DNA from: Thalassotalea sp. HSM 43
GTDB taxonomy: Bacteria; Pseudomonadota; Gammaproteobacteria; Enterobacterales; Alteromonadaceae
Length of the DNA stretch: 64,000 nucleotides
Assembly: GCF_004752005.1 (NCBI RefSeq)
Contig: NZ_CP038493.1
Span: 744,001 to 808,000, forward strand
Reading direction: 5' to 3'
Made by a program: the position numbers and the translations under genes. The notes beneath the pieces are model-generated. The model ran no database searches. It was given only the letters and a program-made list of their open reading frames with translations, and had not been told where the DNA came from. This document shows, in pieces, positions 1-9,815 of the stretch (position 1 is the stretch's first letter; each line of letters starts with the position of its first letter).

Positions 1-1
1 A

Positions 2-124
2 ACAAGTGATTTACCGAGCAGCTGTGATGGTACGAACCCACCGTCAGAAGTTCCTGAGCCAACTTCACTGCTTATACTTGCAAGTGGTCTACTAGGATTA
101 CGATTTGCGAGACGCAGAGCTTAG
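2..124 (+). CDS. PEP-CTERM sorting domain protein, C-terminal fragment (5' end outside window)
   Basis: An open frame enters from the left edge and stops at TAG 122-124. The last ~24 residues have the PEP-CTERM layout: a V-P-E-P motif, a hydrophobic stretch rich in Leu/Gly/Ala (LLILASGLLGL), then a basic tail ending R-R-R-A. In known systems this tail sends an exported protein to exosortase (EpsH/XrtA type) for cleavage and surface attachment or release, often in exopolysaccharide producers. The body of the protein is not visible, so its function is unknown. No exosortase gene lies in the window. It converges on thyA, with a shared terminator between. Confidence 0.8.
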   Translation, partial: TSDLPSSCDGTNPPSEVPEPTSLLILASGLLGLRFARRRA

Positions 125-139
125 TTAAGAGCTTAGTTA
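116..139. repeat. Two-copy 12-bp tandem repeat over the PEP-CTERM stop codon
   Basis: The unit agagcttagtta occurs twice in perfect tandem (116-127 and 128-139). The first copy carries the last codons and the TAG stop; the second repeats that stop in frame just downstream. It looks like a small local duplication. Confidence 0.7.
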
Positions 140-222
140 ACTTGTCTGAGTTCGCCGGAGCATAGCAGCGAACTCGACACAGCTTCAACTAGCCCTGACC
201 AACTAGTTAATAGATATAGATA

Positions 223-255
223 AAAAAGGAGAACAGTATCACTGTTCTCCTTTTT
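223..255. terminator. Bidirectional intrinsic terminator between PEP-CTERM gene and thyA
   Basis: A perfect 14-bp inverted repeat (223-236 with 242-255) has a GGAGAACAG core, a 5-base loop, and A-tracts and T-tracts on the outer sides, so it can terminate in both directions. The rest of 125-354 holds no ORF, only AT-rich sequence with imperfect repeats of a ttaagcg/tcaaacg type near 283-340. Confidence 0.85.
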
Positions 256-354
256 CTTTAAGTTTTGTTTAAGCTGCTTGTTAAACGTTTTGTTAAGCAA
301 TTTGCTAAGCGTTTGGTCAAACGATTTAAGCGAACAGAAAGCTATACGTAAAAG

Positions 355-1206
355 CTATACCGAAAATGGGTATTGAATCGGATCATGATGCTCATAACCA
401 ACCACTTTAAAGTCATCCGCGGTAACCCATTTTTCGACATCTTCCAAGGTTTTAATATCTGGATTAATCTCTAACTTAGGTGCAGCTAACGGTTCACGTT
501 TAAGTTGAACATTTTGCATTAAATCTAACTGATCTTCATAGATATGCGCATTGACAATTTTATGAAAAGCGGTGCCCGCTTTATGACCGGTAATTTGCGC
601 CATCAAGGCTAAAAACGTAAACACTTGAATTTGGTTAAAGTTAAGCCCTAATGGTACGTCACATGAACGCTGGAAGCTCGTCAAATGCAATGTATCACCT
701 AGTAACGAGAAATTATGGGTGTGCATGCATGGGCGTAGACAGCCCATATGAAATTCGCCAGGGTTATAGAAAGAGATAATTTCGCCACGGTCATCGTTAC
801 CGTTTTTCAAATTATCGACCACTTTCTTTAACTGATCTACGGTGCCGCCGTCTGGCTTTTGCCAAGAACGACCTTGTACACCATAGACGCGGCCCATATC
901 ATCTTCACCTTTACGGTATGGGTTGTTCAACCATACGCTGTTTTCATTAGCGTTGGCGTCCCAAGTACGAGCGCCAAGCGCACGAAAATCAGCGGCATTA
1001 TCATAACCTTTGATATAACCAAGCAATTCCGCAATGGCTGCTTTATAAAAGCTTTTACGTGTGGTGATCAATGGAAATTGATTATTGGCCACATCGTATT
1101 GTAAGTCAGCATTGATAACCGTAAGACAGCGCTTGCCGGTACGTTTGTTATCTACCCAAACACCTTCGTCGATAATGCGTTGACAAAGATCTAAATACTG
1201 TCTCAT
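355..1206 (-). CDS. thyA: Thymidylate synthase
   Basis: Makes dTMP from dUMP using methylene-tetrahydrofolate in the cytoplasm. The 283-residue protein carries the ThyA features: the catalytic Cys at about residue 160 in [10 protein letters not shown], the dUMP phosphate-binding QRSCD (Arg180), and the following D-V-P-L-G-L-N-F-N segment. It is slightly longer than the 264-residue E. coli enzyme, with the extra residues between the N-terminal domain and the active site. Its ATG overlaps the lgt stop by one base (TAATG), so the two are probably translationally coupled, as in the lgt-thyA pair of other gammaproteobacteria. It is the last gene of the rppH-ptsP-tauE-lgt-thyA run. Confidence 0.97.
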   Translation of the reverse strand: MRQYLDLCQRIIDEGVWVDNKRTGKRCLTVINADLQYDVANNQFPLITTRKSFYKAAIAELLGYIKGYDNAADFRALGARTWDANANENSVWLNNPYRKGEDDMGRVYGVQGRSWQKPDGGTVDQLKKVVDNLKNGNDDRGEIISFYNPGEFHMGCLRPCMHTHNFSLLGDTLHLTSFQRSCDVPLGLNFNQIQVFTFLALMAQITGHKAGTAFHKIVNAHIYEDQLDLMQNVQLKREPLAAPKLEINPDIKTLEDVEKWVTADDFKVVGYEHHDPIQYPFSV

Positions 1207-2042
1207 TAGTGCGCTCCCTTGGTTTGCTTGTTGCTTGTGTCGTTTGTGTGTTGATTTAAGCCCCAGATAATCAATGCCAAACCACCAATTACCATAGGTA
1301 AGGACAATATTTGCCCCATAGAAATAAAGCTAAAAATAAAGCCTAAATGGGCATCTGGTTCTCTAAAGAATTCAACGATAAATCGAAATGCGCCATAACC
1401 GGCTAAAAATGTACCGCCCGCGACACCAGTCGCTTTTGTATGTTTACTGACAAAGTAAACCATAAAGAACAATACCACGCCTTCGAGGAAAAACTCATAC
1501 AATTGCGATGGGTGGCGAGCAAGCCCCAATGGATCGCTTGGGAAAACCATTGCCCAACTGACGTCAGTTTCTCGGCCCCAAAGCTCGGCGTTAATAAAGT
1601 TACCGATGCGCCCTGCCCCTAAGCCAAATGGCACCAGTGGCGCGACAAAATCACCAACTTGTAAGAAGGACTTTTTTTCTTTACGGGCGAACAACAATAT
1701 AGCCGTTAATACGCCTAGTAAGCCGCCATGGAATGACATGCCACCGGTCCATATTTTGAATAAATACAGCGGGTCACTTAAGAAATAGTCAAAATTATAA
1801 AACAATACATAGCCGACTCGACCGCCAACAATGACGCCAAGAAAGCCATAAAATAATAGGTCACTAACCTGGTCTCGGCTCCACACGCCATTGGATTTAT
1901 CGGCCGCTTTATTGGCGTAAACCATGGCAAAGATAAAACCAATTAGGTACATCAATCCATACCAGCGCAAAGCAACAGGGCCGACGGAAAAAATAATGGG
2001 ATCAATTTGTGGAAATTGAATAGCTGCAAATGTCATAGACAA
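1206..2042 (-). CDS. lgt: Prolipoprotein diacylglyceryl transferase
   Basis: Inner-membrane enzyme that moves diacylglycerol from phosphatidylglycerol to the lipobox Cys of prolipoproteins, the first step of lipoprotein maturation. At 278 residues it has normal length, about seven hydrophobic segments, the S-F-H-G-G motif in the middle, and the Lgt signature [17 protein letters not shown]. Several probable lipoproteins are encoded in this window (TadD, BamE, the DsbA-like protein, the M3 peptidase). Overlaps thyA by one base and follows the TauE gene by six bases, so probably part of one transcript. Confidence 0.97.
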   Translation of the reverse strand: MSMTFAAIQFPQIDPIIFSVGPVALRWYGLMYLIGFIFAMVYANKAADKSNGVWSRDQVSDLLFYGFLGVIVGGRVGYVLFYNFDYFLSDPLYLFKIWTGGMSFHGGLLGVLTAILLFARKEKKSFLQVGDFVAPLVPFGLGAGRIGNFINAELWGRETDVSWAMVFPSDPLGLARHPSQLYEFFLEGVVLFFMVYFVSKHTKATGVAGGTFLAGYGAFRFIVEFFREPDAHLGFIFSFISMGQILSLPMVIGGLALIIWGLNQHTNDTSNKQTKGAH

Positions 2043-2048
2043 TCCGTT

Positions 2049-2840
2049 TTAAAACATCATTTTTATTGCCACTAATATCAAGAATGCGGCAAAAACTTTT
2101 TTTATTGTTTTCACTGGCAAGCGGTTGGCAAGTTTCACTCCATATCGAGCGAGTATTGTCGACGTTGACGCAATACCGAGTACCGCAGGCCAATAGATAT
2201 ATCCTAAGCTCCAATCAGGTAAATTAGGATTTCCAAGACCTGCTATCATAAACGCCATTGTGCCAAAAAGCGACACTATCATGCCACATGCAGTGGAAAT
2301 ACCTATCGCATGCAATAAATTCATGCCGCAATAGGTCAAAAAAGGGATTAAAACGGCGCCACCACTGATGCCCATTAAGCTTGAAATAACACCCGTGAAC
2401 GCTGAAACCGCTTTTAACACTCTTTTAGACGGCAGGTCACGTTGCACTGTTTGCCTTATCGATAACAACATATACGTCGCCAGCACGATGACAAAACTGG
2501 CAAATAACCAAGTCAAGGTTTTTGCCGGTAACAAGTCCGCCAGGTTGGCACCAATCACCGCACCAATTGCGACAAAGATCATTAGCTTCTTAGTGAGGCG
2601 CCATGGAATGTTACCGAGTTTATGATGATTGAATGCGGCCATAGATGAGGTAACCACAATCGACGCCAAAGAGCTGGCTAATGCAATTGGCATGACAATT
2701 TCTTTGGCAACACCAAACTTCGGTAACAGCATGACCAATGCCGGCACAATAACCAAGCCACCACCAATACCAAGCAAGCCAGCAAGAAACCCTACTAGCG
2801 TGCCTATTAACATGCATACTAAAAATACCGAAAGAAACAT
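2049..2840 (-). CDS. TauE/SafE family sulfite/anion exporter-like membrane protein
   Basis: Integral membrane protein of 263 residues with about eight hydrophobic helices. The N-terminal helix contains G-F-L-A-G-L-L-G-I-G-G-G, and a second Gly-rich copy (LMGISGGAVLIPFL) appears near residue 160; this internal duplication is typical of the TauE/SafE family (DUF81). Family members are proposed to move sulfite, sulfoacetate or related anions, but the substrate here cannot be read from sequence. It sits between ptsP and lgt with short gaps and the same orientation, an insertion relative to the E. coli rppH-ptsP-lgt-thyA order. Confidence 0.85.
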   Translation of the reverse strand: MFLSVFLVCMLIGTLVGFLAGLLGIGGGLVIVPALVMLLPKFGVAKEIVMPIALASSLASIVVTSSMAAFNHHKLGNIPWRLTKKLMIFVAIGAVIGANLADLLPAKTLTWLFASFVIVLATYMLLSIRQTVQRDLPSKRVLKAVSAFTGVISSLMGISGGAVLIPFLTYCGMNLLHAIGISTACGMIVSLFGTMAFMIAGLGNPNLPDWSLGYIYWPAVLGIASTSTILARYGVKLANRLPVKTIKKVFAAFLILVAIKMMF

Positions 2841-2941
2841 TTTGTCTTTTAATTTTTGTGAAGACCTAAATCGACTGTAAAGCCAAAACCCGGTCTATAT
2901 TATTGGCTTTGTTGGCTGATACGCAATAGCACCGTATAAGT

Positions 2942-5203
2942 CTATTTACCAGCGCGAACGAAACCACCTAAGCCCAGTAATTCCAACTGATCATTTAGGT
3001 AGTTATGAACCTCATCGGACGTATTATACATGAGGCATTGAGTTAATATTTGTTGTGATTGCTCGTAACTGACGTTACGAATGACCCACTTTATTTTAGG
3101 GATATTATGAGAGCTCATGCTCAGTTTATCATATCCCATGGCCATTAATAACAAAGCACCGCCAGGGTCACTTGCCAACTCGCCACATAAACTAAGCTCT
3201 ATCAAACTCAGTTGAGCTTGTTCGGCAATATGGTTTAGGGCTCTTAACACGGCTGGATGATAGGTATCGTATAACACAGAAACCCGAGCATTGTTTCGAT
3301 CAACCGCCAGTAAGTACTGGGTTAAATCGTTACTGCCTACACTAAAAAAATCGACTTTCTCTGCAAGTTCTTTGAGCTGAAAAATCACCGACGGAACTTC
3401 AATCATGATACCGATTTTAGGTTTTGCTACCGTCTGTGTTGTTTCATTGGAAATCTCATAATACGCTTGATTAATCAAGCGTATAGCATCATCCACTTCA
3501 TTTAAACTGGACACCATTGGCAACATAATTTCCAAATTTCCCTGACCAATATTGGCTGCTAGCATGGCACGAACTTGCACCAAAAATATCTCAGGGTGAT
3601 CTAGGGTTACGCGAATTCCACGCCATCCCAAAAACGGATTATCTTCTTTAATTGGAAAGTATGACAACGCTTTGTCACCGCCAATATCCAAGGTTCGCAT
3701 CACCACGGGTTGACGTTGAAACGACTCTAATACTGTTTTGTACCAACAAATTTGTTCTTGTTCCGATGGAAAACAGTTACGTTCCATAAATGGAATTTCA
3801 GTACGATACAGACCAATACCAACCGCACCATTTTTCATCGACTCGTTAAACTCAGTGCTTAAGCCCGCGTTCAGTAATAACTCGATTGAACGACCGTCTT
3901 GGGTTACCGCCGGCAGGTTAACCACTTGCGCAACGATTTGCTGCAGCTCTTGCTCTTCTTTAACTAAATGGCAATATTCATTTAATATTGCCTCATCCGG
4001 GGATAAATAGATTTCCCCTGAGTAGCCATCGATAACCGCCTGTTTGTCAGAAAACAAACTCAATGGAATATTACCTACAGCAACAATAGCAGGAAAGCCT
4101 AGAGCTCTTGCCAATATAACCGCATGCGAGCTGGTTGAACCTTGTAAGGAAACGATGGCTTTCAAGCTTTTATCTTGATACTCAGCTAACAAGGAGACAG
4201 TGACTTCTTCTGCCACTAAGATCATCTGTTCGGGAAAATGTACCCTTGATGAGGTTTCCTGCTGCAAGTGATACAACACTCGGTTGCCCAAGTCTTTAAT
4301 ATCGGTGGCTCTTTCACGAATATAAGCGTCGTCCACCGCTTCAAATTGCACCACATATTGTTCTATGACCAGTTTTAAGGCACTTTCAGCGGACCAACCT
4401 TGAGCAATTTTCTCGGTTATTTCTTCACCTAAACTTGCGCTTTCTAGCATGTGACGATACATCTCAAAGATATCTAAAGTATCTTCGGGGATCGCCCCTT
4501 GCATACGCTCACTCATGTTCATTAAATCGTCACGAGTTTGTCGCACGGCACCATAAAACAACGATAATTGCTGTTCCTTGTTGTCGCTTTTGCGCAAACT
4601 GATGCCACTTAACTGAGCTTTGGGGTAGCTAACATATAAATTACCAATGGCTAAGCCAGGTGACGCTGGCACACCTTGAATAAATTGGCGATTTTGCTGA
4701 TGTTTACTTCGGCTGAGTATTTCTTTGCTTTCGATGTTGGCGATAACAACGGCAAGTTGTGCAGCGAGCGTCACTAAAAACGCTTCTTCATTTTCGTTAA
4801 ATTGTCGTGATTGACGTTGCTGAACGGAAATAATACCTAACACTTTGCGTTGGTGAATTATCGGCGTCCCCATAAACGCATTTAAATCTTCTTCTTTAAC
4901 TTCAGGCGCATGCTTAAAGCGAGGGTGAAATTGCGCGTTGGCAATATTAATAGGTTCCTCACGTTGCCCGACTAAACCGACAAGCCCCTCAGAAAACCCT
5001 ATAGAGGTGTGCCCCAGTGACGCTTGCGCCAAACCATCGGATGCCATTAACAGAAAATGTTGTTGTTGATAATCGGCAAGGTAGATGGAGCAACAGTCGG
5101 TTTTTAGCGCCTGCTTGACATCGGCTACCATATTGCCCAGAGCTTTATTTAACTCGGGTTCCTGGGTAAAAGCCAAAACAATGCGACGCAGTGTGGTTAA
5201 CAT
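2942..5203 (-). CDS. ptsP: Phosphoenolpyruvate-protein phosphotransferase, nitrogen PTS enzyme I
   Basis: Enzyme I-Ntr, the first phosphotransfer protein of the nitrogen PTS. Residues ~15-155 form a GAF domain; ~170 onward is the enzyme I body. The phospho-accepting His is at about residue 360 in GSTSSHAVILARAL, close to His356 of E. coli PtsP, and the PEP-binding domain shows the R-T-E-I-P-F-M region, G-G-D-K-A, and the C-terminal S-L-C-G-E-L-A-S-D. Length (753) matches the family. The GAF domain distinguishes it from the sugar enzyme I. Its partners PtsO and PtsN are not in the window. rppH lies upstream, with a hairpin between. Confidence 0.96.
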   Translation of the reverse strand: MLTTLRRIVLAFTQEPELNKALGNMVADVKQALKTDCCSIYLADYQQQHFLLMASDGLAQASLGHTSIGFSEGLVGLVGQREEPINIANAQFHPRFKHAPEVKEEDLNAFMGTPIIHQRKVLGIISVQQRQSRQFNENEEAFLVTLAAQLAVVIANIESKEILSRSKHQQNRQFIQGVPASPGLAIGNLYVSYPKAQLSGISLRKSDNKEQQLSLFYGAVRQTRDDLMNMSERMQGAIPEDTLDIFEMYRHMLESASLGEEITEKIAQGWSAESALKLVIEQYVVQFEAVDDAYIRERATDIKDLGNRVLYHLQQETSSRVHFPEQMILVAEEVTVSLLAEYQDKSLKAIVSLQGSTSSHAVILARALGFPAIVAVGNIPLSLFSDKQAVIDGYSGEIYLSPDEAILNEYCHLVKEEQELQQIVAQVVNLPAVTQDGRSIELLLNAGLSTEFNESMKNGAVGIGLYRTEIPFMERNCFPSEQEQICWYKTVLESFQRQPVVMRTLDIGGDKALSYFPIKEDNPFLGWRGIRVTLDHPEIFLVQVRAMLAANIGQGNLEIMLPMVSSLNEVDDAIRLINQAYYEISNETTQTVAKPKIGIMIEVPSVIFQLKELAEKVDFFSVGSNDLTQYLLAVDRNNARVSVLYDTYHPAVLRALNHIAEQAQLSLIELSLCGELASDPGGALLLMAMGYDKLSMSSHNIPKIKWVIRNVSYEQSQQILTQCLMYNTSDEVHNYLNDQLELLGLGGFVRAGK

Positions 5204-5355
5204 ATTCTCTCTTAAAGAAATGATTGACGCTGATACAGCAGCGCCCCAACGACAGGGGATTATAATAATTAGACCGTAAGTATAAACTAATTTGCTTGTT
5301 ATTTAAAATCAGCGACTTACCAACGAGTACCTGTAAAGCCAGCATACAGATACAA

Positions 5356-5380
5356 AAAAACCACGACAGGCGTGGTTTTT
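5356..5380 (-). terminator. Intrinsic terminator or attenuator between rppH and ptsP
   Basis: A 10-bp perfect stem (5356-5365 with 5371-5380), core CCACG/CGTGG, loop of five bases, followed on the minus strand by a run of seven T. It lies downstream of the rppH stop (5410) and ~150 bases before the ptsP start, so ptsP may have its own promoter or be partly attenuated. Confidence 0.75.
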
Positions 5381-5409
5381 CTTTATTGCGGCAAAGTAAC
5401 TACTTTAGA

Positions 5410-5976
5410 CTAACTTTTTGCTTTACGACGGCGGTGGTTTCTTCGTTGATTATGGCCTTTTCTTGGCTTACTCGATCTAAAATCACTATTTTCGTACTGC
5501 CCTTTCGGTAACGCTATTGGCGAAAACTCTTTCATCACTCGACGATAGACATCGCGCTTAAATGATACAACTTGTCGTACTGGATACCAGTAACTTACCC
5601 ATCGCCAGTCATCAAATTCGGGATGAGAGGAATGCAACAAGTCAACATCTTCATCAGCGCAAGTGAGCTTTAATAAAAACCATTTTTGCTTTTGACCAAT
5701 ACATACAGGGTTGCTGTCGTGTCTGATCAAGCGTTTCGGTAATCGATATTTTAACCAATGCTTAGACGTTGCTATGACTTCTACTTGGTGTGGCTTTAAG
5801 CCAACTTCTTCATATAATTCACGAAACATGGTTTGTTCAGCTGATTCACCTTCATCGACACCACCTTGCGGAAACTGCCATGAATGCTGATTATAGCGTC
5901 TGGCCCAAAACACCTGGCCTTTACCATTTGTAATTACTATGCCGACGTTGGCTCTAAAGCCTTCGGCATCAATCAC
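5410..5976 (-). CDS. rppH: RNA pyrophosphohydrolase (Nudix)
   Basis: Removes pyrophosphate from triphosphorylated mRNA 5' ends, which starts RNase E-dependent decay. The Nudix box is seen as [23 protein letters not shown] (about residues 38-60) with the full GX5EX7REUXEEXGU pattern. The N-terminus [13 protein letters not shown] is the RppH family start. Translation starts at a GTG preceded by CGGGAG at good spacing. At 188 residues it exceeds E. coli RppH (176) by a basic tail ([18 protein letters not shown]), possibly an RNA-binding extension. It is divergent from mutH with a 137-base gap. Confidence 0.96.
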   Translation of the reverse strand: MIDAEGFRANVGIVITNGKGQVFWARRYNQHSWQFPQGGVDEGESAEQTMFRELYEEVGLKPHQVEVIATSKHWLKYRLPKRLIRHDSNPVCIGQKQKWFLLKLTCADEDVDLLHSSHPEFDDWRWVSYWYPVRQVVSFKRDVYRRVMKEFSPIALPKGQYENSDFRSSKPRKGHNQRRNHRRRKAKS

Positions 5977-6113
5977 GTGAACTCCCGTTCAATTCTACGT
6001 TGTTAAATTGATTGTTCCACAAACTTCACTTTGGAGCAAATAAACGGAGAAATAATTTCTATTTTAACTAATTCACGACATAATAAGCGAAAATAGTTTA
6101 ATCAAAACGAGTC

Positions 6114-6785
6114 ATGACTAGGATCCCAAGTAGCGAACATCAACTTATGAAAACTGCGCAAAGCATCGCTGGGTTTTCATTAGGTGATTTAGCCGAGCAG
6201 CATAAGGTTGCCGTCCCTGAAAGTCTCAATCGAGAAAAAGGTTGGATTGGCTTACTGCTCGAAAAAGTATTAGGCGCACATGCCGGTTCAAGACCATTAC
6301 CTGACTTCCCAGAATTAGGTATCGAATTAAAAACTTTGCCTATTAATGACCAAGGAAAACCTTTAGAAACAACCTTCGTTTGTGTCGCCCCACTTACCGG
6401 CATCACCGGTGAAACTTGGGAAACCAGTCATATTCGCAACAAGCTCAACAAAGTCTTATGGGTACCGATTATTTCCGAGCGGCATATCCCAATTGCTGAG
6501 CGCATCGTTTGCACACCTTTTTTATGGCAAGCGAGCCAAGAACAAGAACAATTATTAAAAGACGATTGGCAAGAACTGACCGATATGATTGCCATGGGAG
6601 AAGTCGAGAAAATAAATGGCAGCTATGGGCAAGTGATGCAACTTAGACCCAAAGCGGCAAATTCAAAAGCAAAAACTCAAGCATTTGATAAGCACGGAAA
6701 ACCATTTATGACTCTACCTAGAGGTTTTTATTTAAAAACCTCATTTACCCAGCAAATACTGCTCGATAATTTACGAGTGGGATAG
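6114..6785 (+). CDS. mutH: DNA mismatch repair endonuclease MutH
   Basis: Nicks the unmethylated strand at hemimethylated GATC during MutHLS repair. The D-X(n)-E-X-K catalytic set is present: Asp64, Glu71 and Lys73 in [14 protein letters not shown], offset by six residues from Asp70, Glu77 and Lys79 of E. coli. Also conserved are [17 protein letters not shown] and [18 protein letters not shown]. Length 223 is close to the family norm. MutH is confined to gammaproteobacteria that use Dam methylation, which supports the taxonomic reading. It is a single gene converging on the mutarotase, with only 19 bases between stops and no clear terminator. Confidence 0.97.
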   Translation: MTRIPSSEHQLMKTAQSIAGFSLGDLAEQHKVAVPESLNREKGWIGLLLEKVLGAHAGSRPLPDFPELGIELKTLPINDQGKPLETTFVCVAPLTGITGETWETSHIRNKLNKVLWVPIISERHIPIAERIVCTPFLWQASQEQEQLLKDDWQELTDMIAMGEVEKINGSYGQVMQLRPKAANSKAKTQAFDKHGKPFMTLPRGFYLKTSFTQQILLDNLRVG

Positions 6786-6804
6786 CACTAATCTCTCGTG
6801 TTAT

Positions 6805-7701
6805 TTAGATATTGTAAACCTGAATCTCTTGGCTAAGTTCTATAGACTTTCCAGGTTCGACGGTAAGCCAATTGGTGTTTGCCGCTTCTAGACAAACAAA
6901 CTCATTCTCTCCACCTTGGTGCACATCCGCCATAGTTGATGCCGTGGCTTTGCCTGGGTTCCATAATACCCATTGCGGGCAATTGGACTTTTTAATTTCG
7001 ATAGCACGTTTCCAGTGTTTATCAAAAATTGTCGCTGAAGAATTGCAATGATAAATTCTATCAATCGGCCCAACACAGTCAAACACATCGCTTGGTGTGC
7101 ATTTTAGGTGAGAACTTATTTTGTCATCATAGAAATGATTATTCAAAACAGGTACGGCAACGTATTTAGGGTCACTGACACCAAAATAACTGTGCAAAGC
7201 ACCATTAAAACGAAATGCTTTATCACCGGTATTGGTGACATCTAATGATTGCTGTAATGAACTTGAGATCACAATACGTTGCGTTAGTTGATATTTAAAT
7301 GGCCAAATATTCTGGCTTTGCTCGCCCGCTAGTACTAATGTAAGCACAACGTCATCTTGGTTGATGTGATATTCTGCTAACGACCACTGTGATGTTCTGG
7401 CAAACCCATGATTGCCACCACCTTCTAAAGCGCCAAACCAAGGCCAACACAGTGGAACCCCACCTCTTATTGCCTCTGCCTGGTCATATTTCGCTTTTTT
7501 GCTCAGCCAAAAAACCTCTTGCTGACCGTTAGGTTGCCAACTTAAAATTTGACCACCATGCAACGACAATGATGCCTCAAATCTTTCGTGGCTAATGTCT
7601 ATTAATGTGATGCTGTCAGATAACACTCGAGCATTTATCGAGCCATAATTATTGCTATCTAACACGCGAATTGATGGATTGCTTTGCTTCTCTGCTATCA
7701 A
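6805..7701 (-). CDS. D-hexose-6-phosphate mutarotase (YeaD-like aldose epimerase)
   Basis: Cytoplasmic enzyme that interconverts alpha and beta anomers of hexose-6-phosphates. The 298-residue protein has the YeaD features: LHGGQILSWQPNG, the sugar-binding AIRGGVPLCWPWFG, FARTSQW, the catalytic His in ALHSYFGVSD, and the catalytic Glu near FVCLEAANT. The only N-terminal start candidate in frame is TTG at 7701 with a weak ribosome site, so the exact start is uncertain; the conserved part begins near residue 30. It follows tadD by 20 bases on the same strand and may be read through from the Tad locus, though its function looks unrelated. Confidence 0.88.
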   Translation of the reverse strand: MIAEKQSNPSIRVLDSNNYGSINARVLSDSITLIDISHERFEASLSLHGGQILSWQPNGQQEVFWLSKKAKYDQAEAIRGGVPLCWPWFGALEGGGNHGFARTSQWSLAEYHINQDDVVLTLVLAGEQSQNIWPFKYQLTQRIVISSSLQQSLDVTNTGDKAFRFNGALHSYFGVSDPKYVAVPVLNNHFYDDKISSHLKCTPSDVFDCVGPIDRIYHCNSSATIFDKHWKRAIEIKKSNCPQWVLWNPGKATASTMADVHQGGENEFVCLEAANTNWLTVEPGKSIELSQEIQVYNI

Positions 7702-7721
7702 GGTTTTCTCTATAGAGTCAT

Positions 7722-8825
7722 TTATTGACTCGTTTCTATAACAGTCGTATCAATGCTTGCTGCAACTTGATTGCCTGTTTCTGTACTCAATGAAACAGAT
7801 TCGGATACCTTATCTTGAGTTAACGACAACGACTGTTCTTGCTGTAATTGCATATCACGTTTTTTCATCTCAACCTTTTCTAAATTTATATTGGCTTTTT
7901 CGAAATAACGTGGTGATAAATCTATTGCTTTTTTAAAGAAATATTCCGCTTCATCTATACGCCCTTCGAGAAGGACAAAATAGCCTAAGTCATTGTAAGC
8001 ATCGTGCTCCGGCATGACTTGTTTGAAGGTTTTAATGGCTCGATTATATTGACCTTTGCGAGCATATACCAGCCCCAAGTTAGTCCAACCTCGCTTAAAC
8101 TGATTATTACTGTTTATGGCCTTTTTAAAATACTTTTCGGCTAATACTAAATCACCCGTAAGGTAATAGGAGTAACCAATGTTGGACAAAATATTCGCTG
8201 ACTTGGCGTTAATTTTGAGCGCCAGATTATAATAGGTACGTGCGAGTTCGAAGTTTCGATCCATATCTTCTATCACACCGGTTACATTGTATGCATCGAC
8301 GGGGGATTCAGTATCTGGCACAAAATAGCCCATTTCTTTAACTGCACCGAGTTCTTCTAAGCGTTTCTGATCTTGTAAAATAGCTTGTAACAGATGGGTT
8401 TTACCTAACTCAAAATTACCATTTTCAACTTCAATAATGCCCAACGCTTGATGGGCAAAAACCATACTGTTGTCGTTAAGTAATGCTTCTCGATATGCTC
8501 TAACCGCGATCTTGTGATTACCTTGTCTATCGTGGATGCGAGCGATTCGATAGAGAACATCTGCATTATCTGGCTGATATTCTAAGCACTGAATATAATA
8601 ATATAAGGCTTGGTCTGTATCCCCTGAGCGTTCAGAGCTCAGAGCGAATTCAAATGCTTTCTCAAAGGTCTCGGTGGTTAAATGGGTATTCGTTTTCCCT
8701 TCACCAAATAAATCTTGTCTCGCATATTGCTGCATTGATGTCGGCTGCTCTTCCGTGGTTTGACACGCCGAAACAAACAAGGCCACCATTGGAACCAGCA
8801 TTATTCTTAGTATTTTTATATGCAT
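7722..8825 (-). CDS. tadD: Tad locus TPR lipoprotein (TadD-like)
   Basis: Tetratricopeptide-repeat lipoprotein, in Tad systems thought to help secretin assembly at the outer membrane. The N-terminus is a type II signal peptide with lipobox V-S-A-C. About six TPR units follow (~residues 50-310), for example ALYYYIQCLEYQPDNADVLY and RGWTNLGLVYARKGQYNRA. The C-terminal ~50 residues are Gln/Ser/Thr rich and probably disordered. An upstream GTG exists at 8831, but the ATG at 8825 has GGAG seven bases before it. It is the last gene of the pilus locus, 20 bases after tadC. Confidence 0.85.
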   Translation of the reverse strand: MHIKILRIMLVPMVALFVSACQTTEEQPTSMQQYARQDLFGEGKTNTHLTTETFEKAFEFALSSERSGDTDQALYYYIQCLEYQPDNADVLYRIARIHDRQGNHKIAVRAYREALLNDNSMVFAHQALGIIEVENGNFELGKTHLLQAILQDQKRLEELGAVKEMGYFVPDTESPVDAYNVTGVIEDMDRNFELARTYYNLALKINAKSANILSNIGYSYYLTGDLVLAEKYFKKAINSNNQFKRGWTNLGLVYARKGQYNRAIKTFKQVMPEHDAYNDLGYFVLLEGRIDEAEYFFKKAIDLSPRYFEKANINLEKVEMKKRDMQLQQEQSLSLTQDKVSESVSLSTETGNQVAASIDTTVIETSQ

Positions 8826-8845
8826 ACGCACTCCAGTTACGCGGT

Positions 8846-9814
8846 TTAAAACGCTTTATCCCAAACGCTCATTACTTTCAATATAGCAGGTCCTACGGCA
8901 ACAATAAAAAACGATGGCCAAATACAAAATAACATAGGGAACAGCATCTTAGTACCAAGCTTGGCCGCTTTCTCTTCTGCAGCCTGCAAACGCTTATCAC
9001 GGTATTCATCGGCATAAACACGTAACGTATCGGCAATTCCCGTACCCAAACGCAAACTTTGGACAATAACAGAATTAAGACCGCGAATATCTTCTAAACC
9101 CGTACGTTCAGAGAATTCATGCAACGCATCTTGCATCGAATAGCCTACCCGCACTTTACGGCACACTAAGGCAAGTTCATGCGATAACTCGGGGTGTGAG
9201 AACTCCATCTCTTTACTGACCCTTTGAAAGGCTTCAAGTAAGCCAAGGCCTGACTCACAACAAACAACAAGCAAATCCAATGCATCAGGAAAAAACTTGC
9301 GCAAACCATTCATACGCTTATTGGCTAAATGAGTGAGCACCAGACCTGGTGCGATATAACCAAGACCAACAATCATCGCCACCACATAAAACGACATGGT
9401 TGAAGACATATTGGGTAAATATTGCAATGCCGCGAGTGATGCTGCGCCGGCAATTAGCAGTAAAAACAACTTAATCGCATTATAAATTTTTAGTGCGCTT
9501 TCGTTATGGTAACCGGCGTGGATAAGCAATTTTTTACTTTCGCTATCGCCGCCCATTCTTGAAGGTAACCAAGATGATTTATCCAACCCCTGTTCTAACG
9601 ACTTAGAAAATCCTTCCTGTTTGGTGAAATTTTGTTTCTCACCAGTTTTTAGCCTTTCAAGTTGAATTTTAATTGGTGAATAAACACCAGAAACAAACAG
9701 GCTGATAGCCGCAGCGAGAGTCACACCGGCAAGTCCTGTTACTGCATAGAAAATAGCTTGAACCGTTGCCGGGTCATCGGTATATTCGCGAATTAAAGAC
9801 AGTAAATAATCCAT
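8846..9814 (-). CDS. tadC: Tad pilus inner-membrane platform protein TadC
   Basis: Type II secretion F-domain (GspF/TadC) protein of 322 residues. It has N-terminal hydrophobic helices near residues 20-45 and 110-165, a cytoplasmic F domain with FFPDALDLLVVCCESGLGLLEAF and the following SHELALVCRKVRVG, and a C-terminal membrane helix (MLFPMLFCIWPSFFIVAVGP). TadC pairs with TadB to form the inner-membrane platform on which TadA acts. The gene ends 14 bases before tadD and starts one base after the tadB stop, consistent with a polycistronic message. Confidence 0.93.
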   Translation of the reverse strand: MDYLLSLIREYTDDPATVQAIFYAVTGLAGVTLAAAISLFVSGVYSPIKIQLERLKTGEKQNFTKQEGFSKSLEQGLDKSSWLPSRMGGDSESKKLLIHAGYHNESALKIYNAIKLFLLLIAGAASLAALQYLPNMSSTMSFYVVAMIVGLGYIAPGLVLTHLANKRMNGLRKFFPDALDLLVVCCESGLGLLEAFQRVSKEMEFSHPELSHELALVCRKVRVGYSMQDALHEFSERTGLEDIRGLNSVIVQSLRLGTGIADTLRVYADEYRDKRLQAAEEKAAKLGTKMLFPMLFCIWPSFFIVAVGPAILKVMSVWDKAF

Positions 9815-9815
9815 A

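Noticed and set aside
2620-2817. Short frames overlapping the TauE, M1 and M3 genes on other frames
   Set aside because: They lie wholly within well-supported genes and have no ribosome site or family; shadows of the real coding frames.
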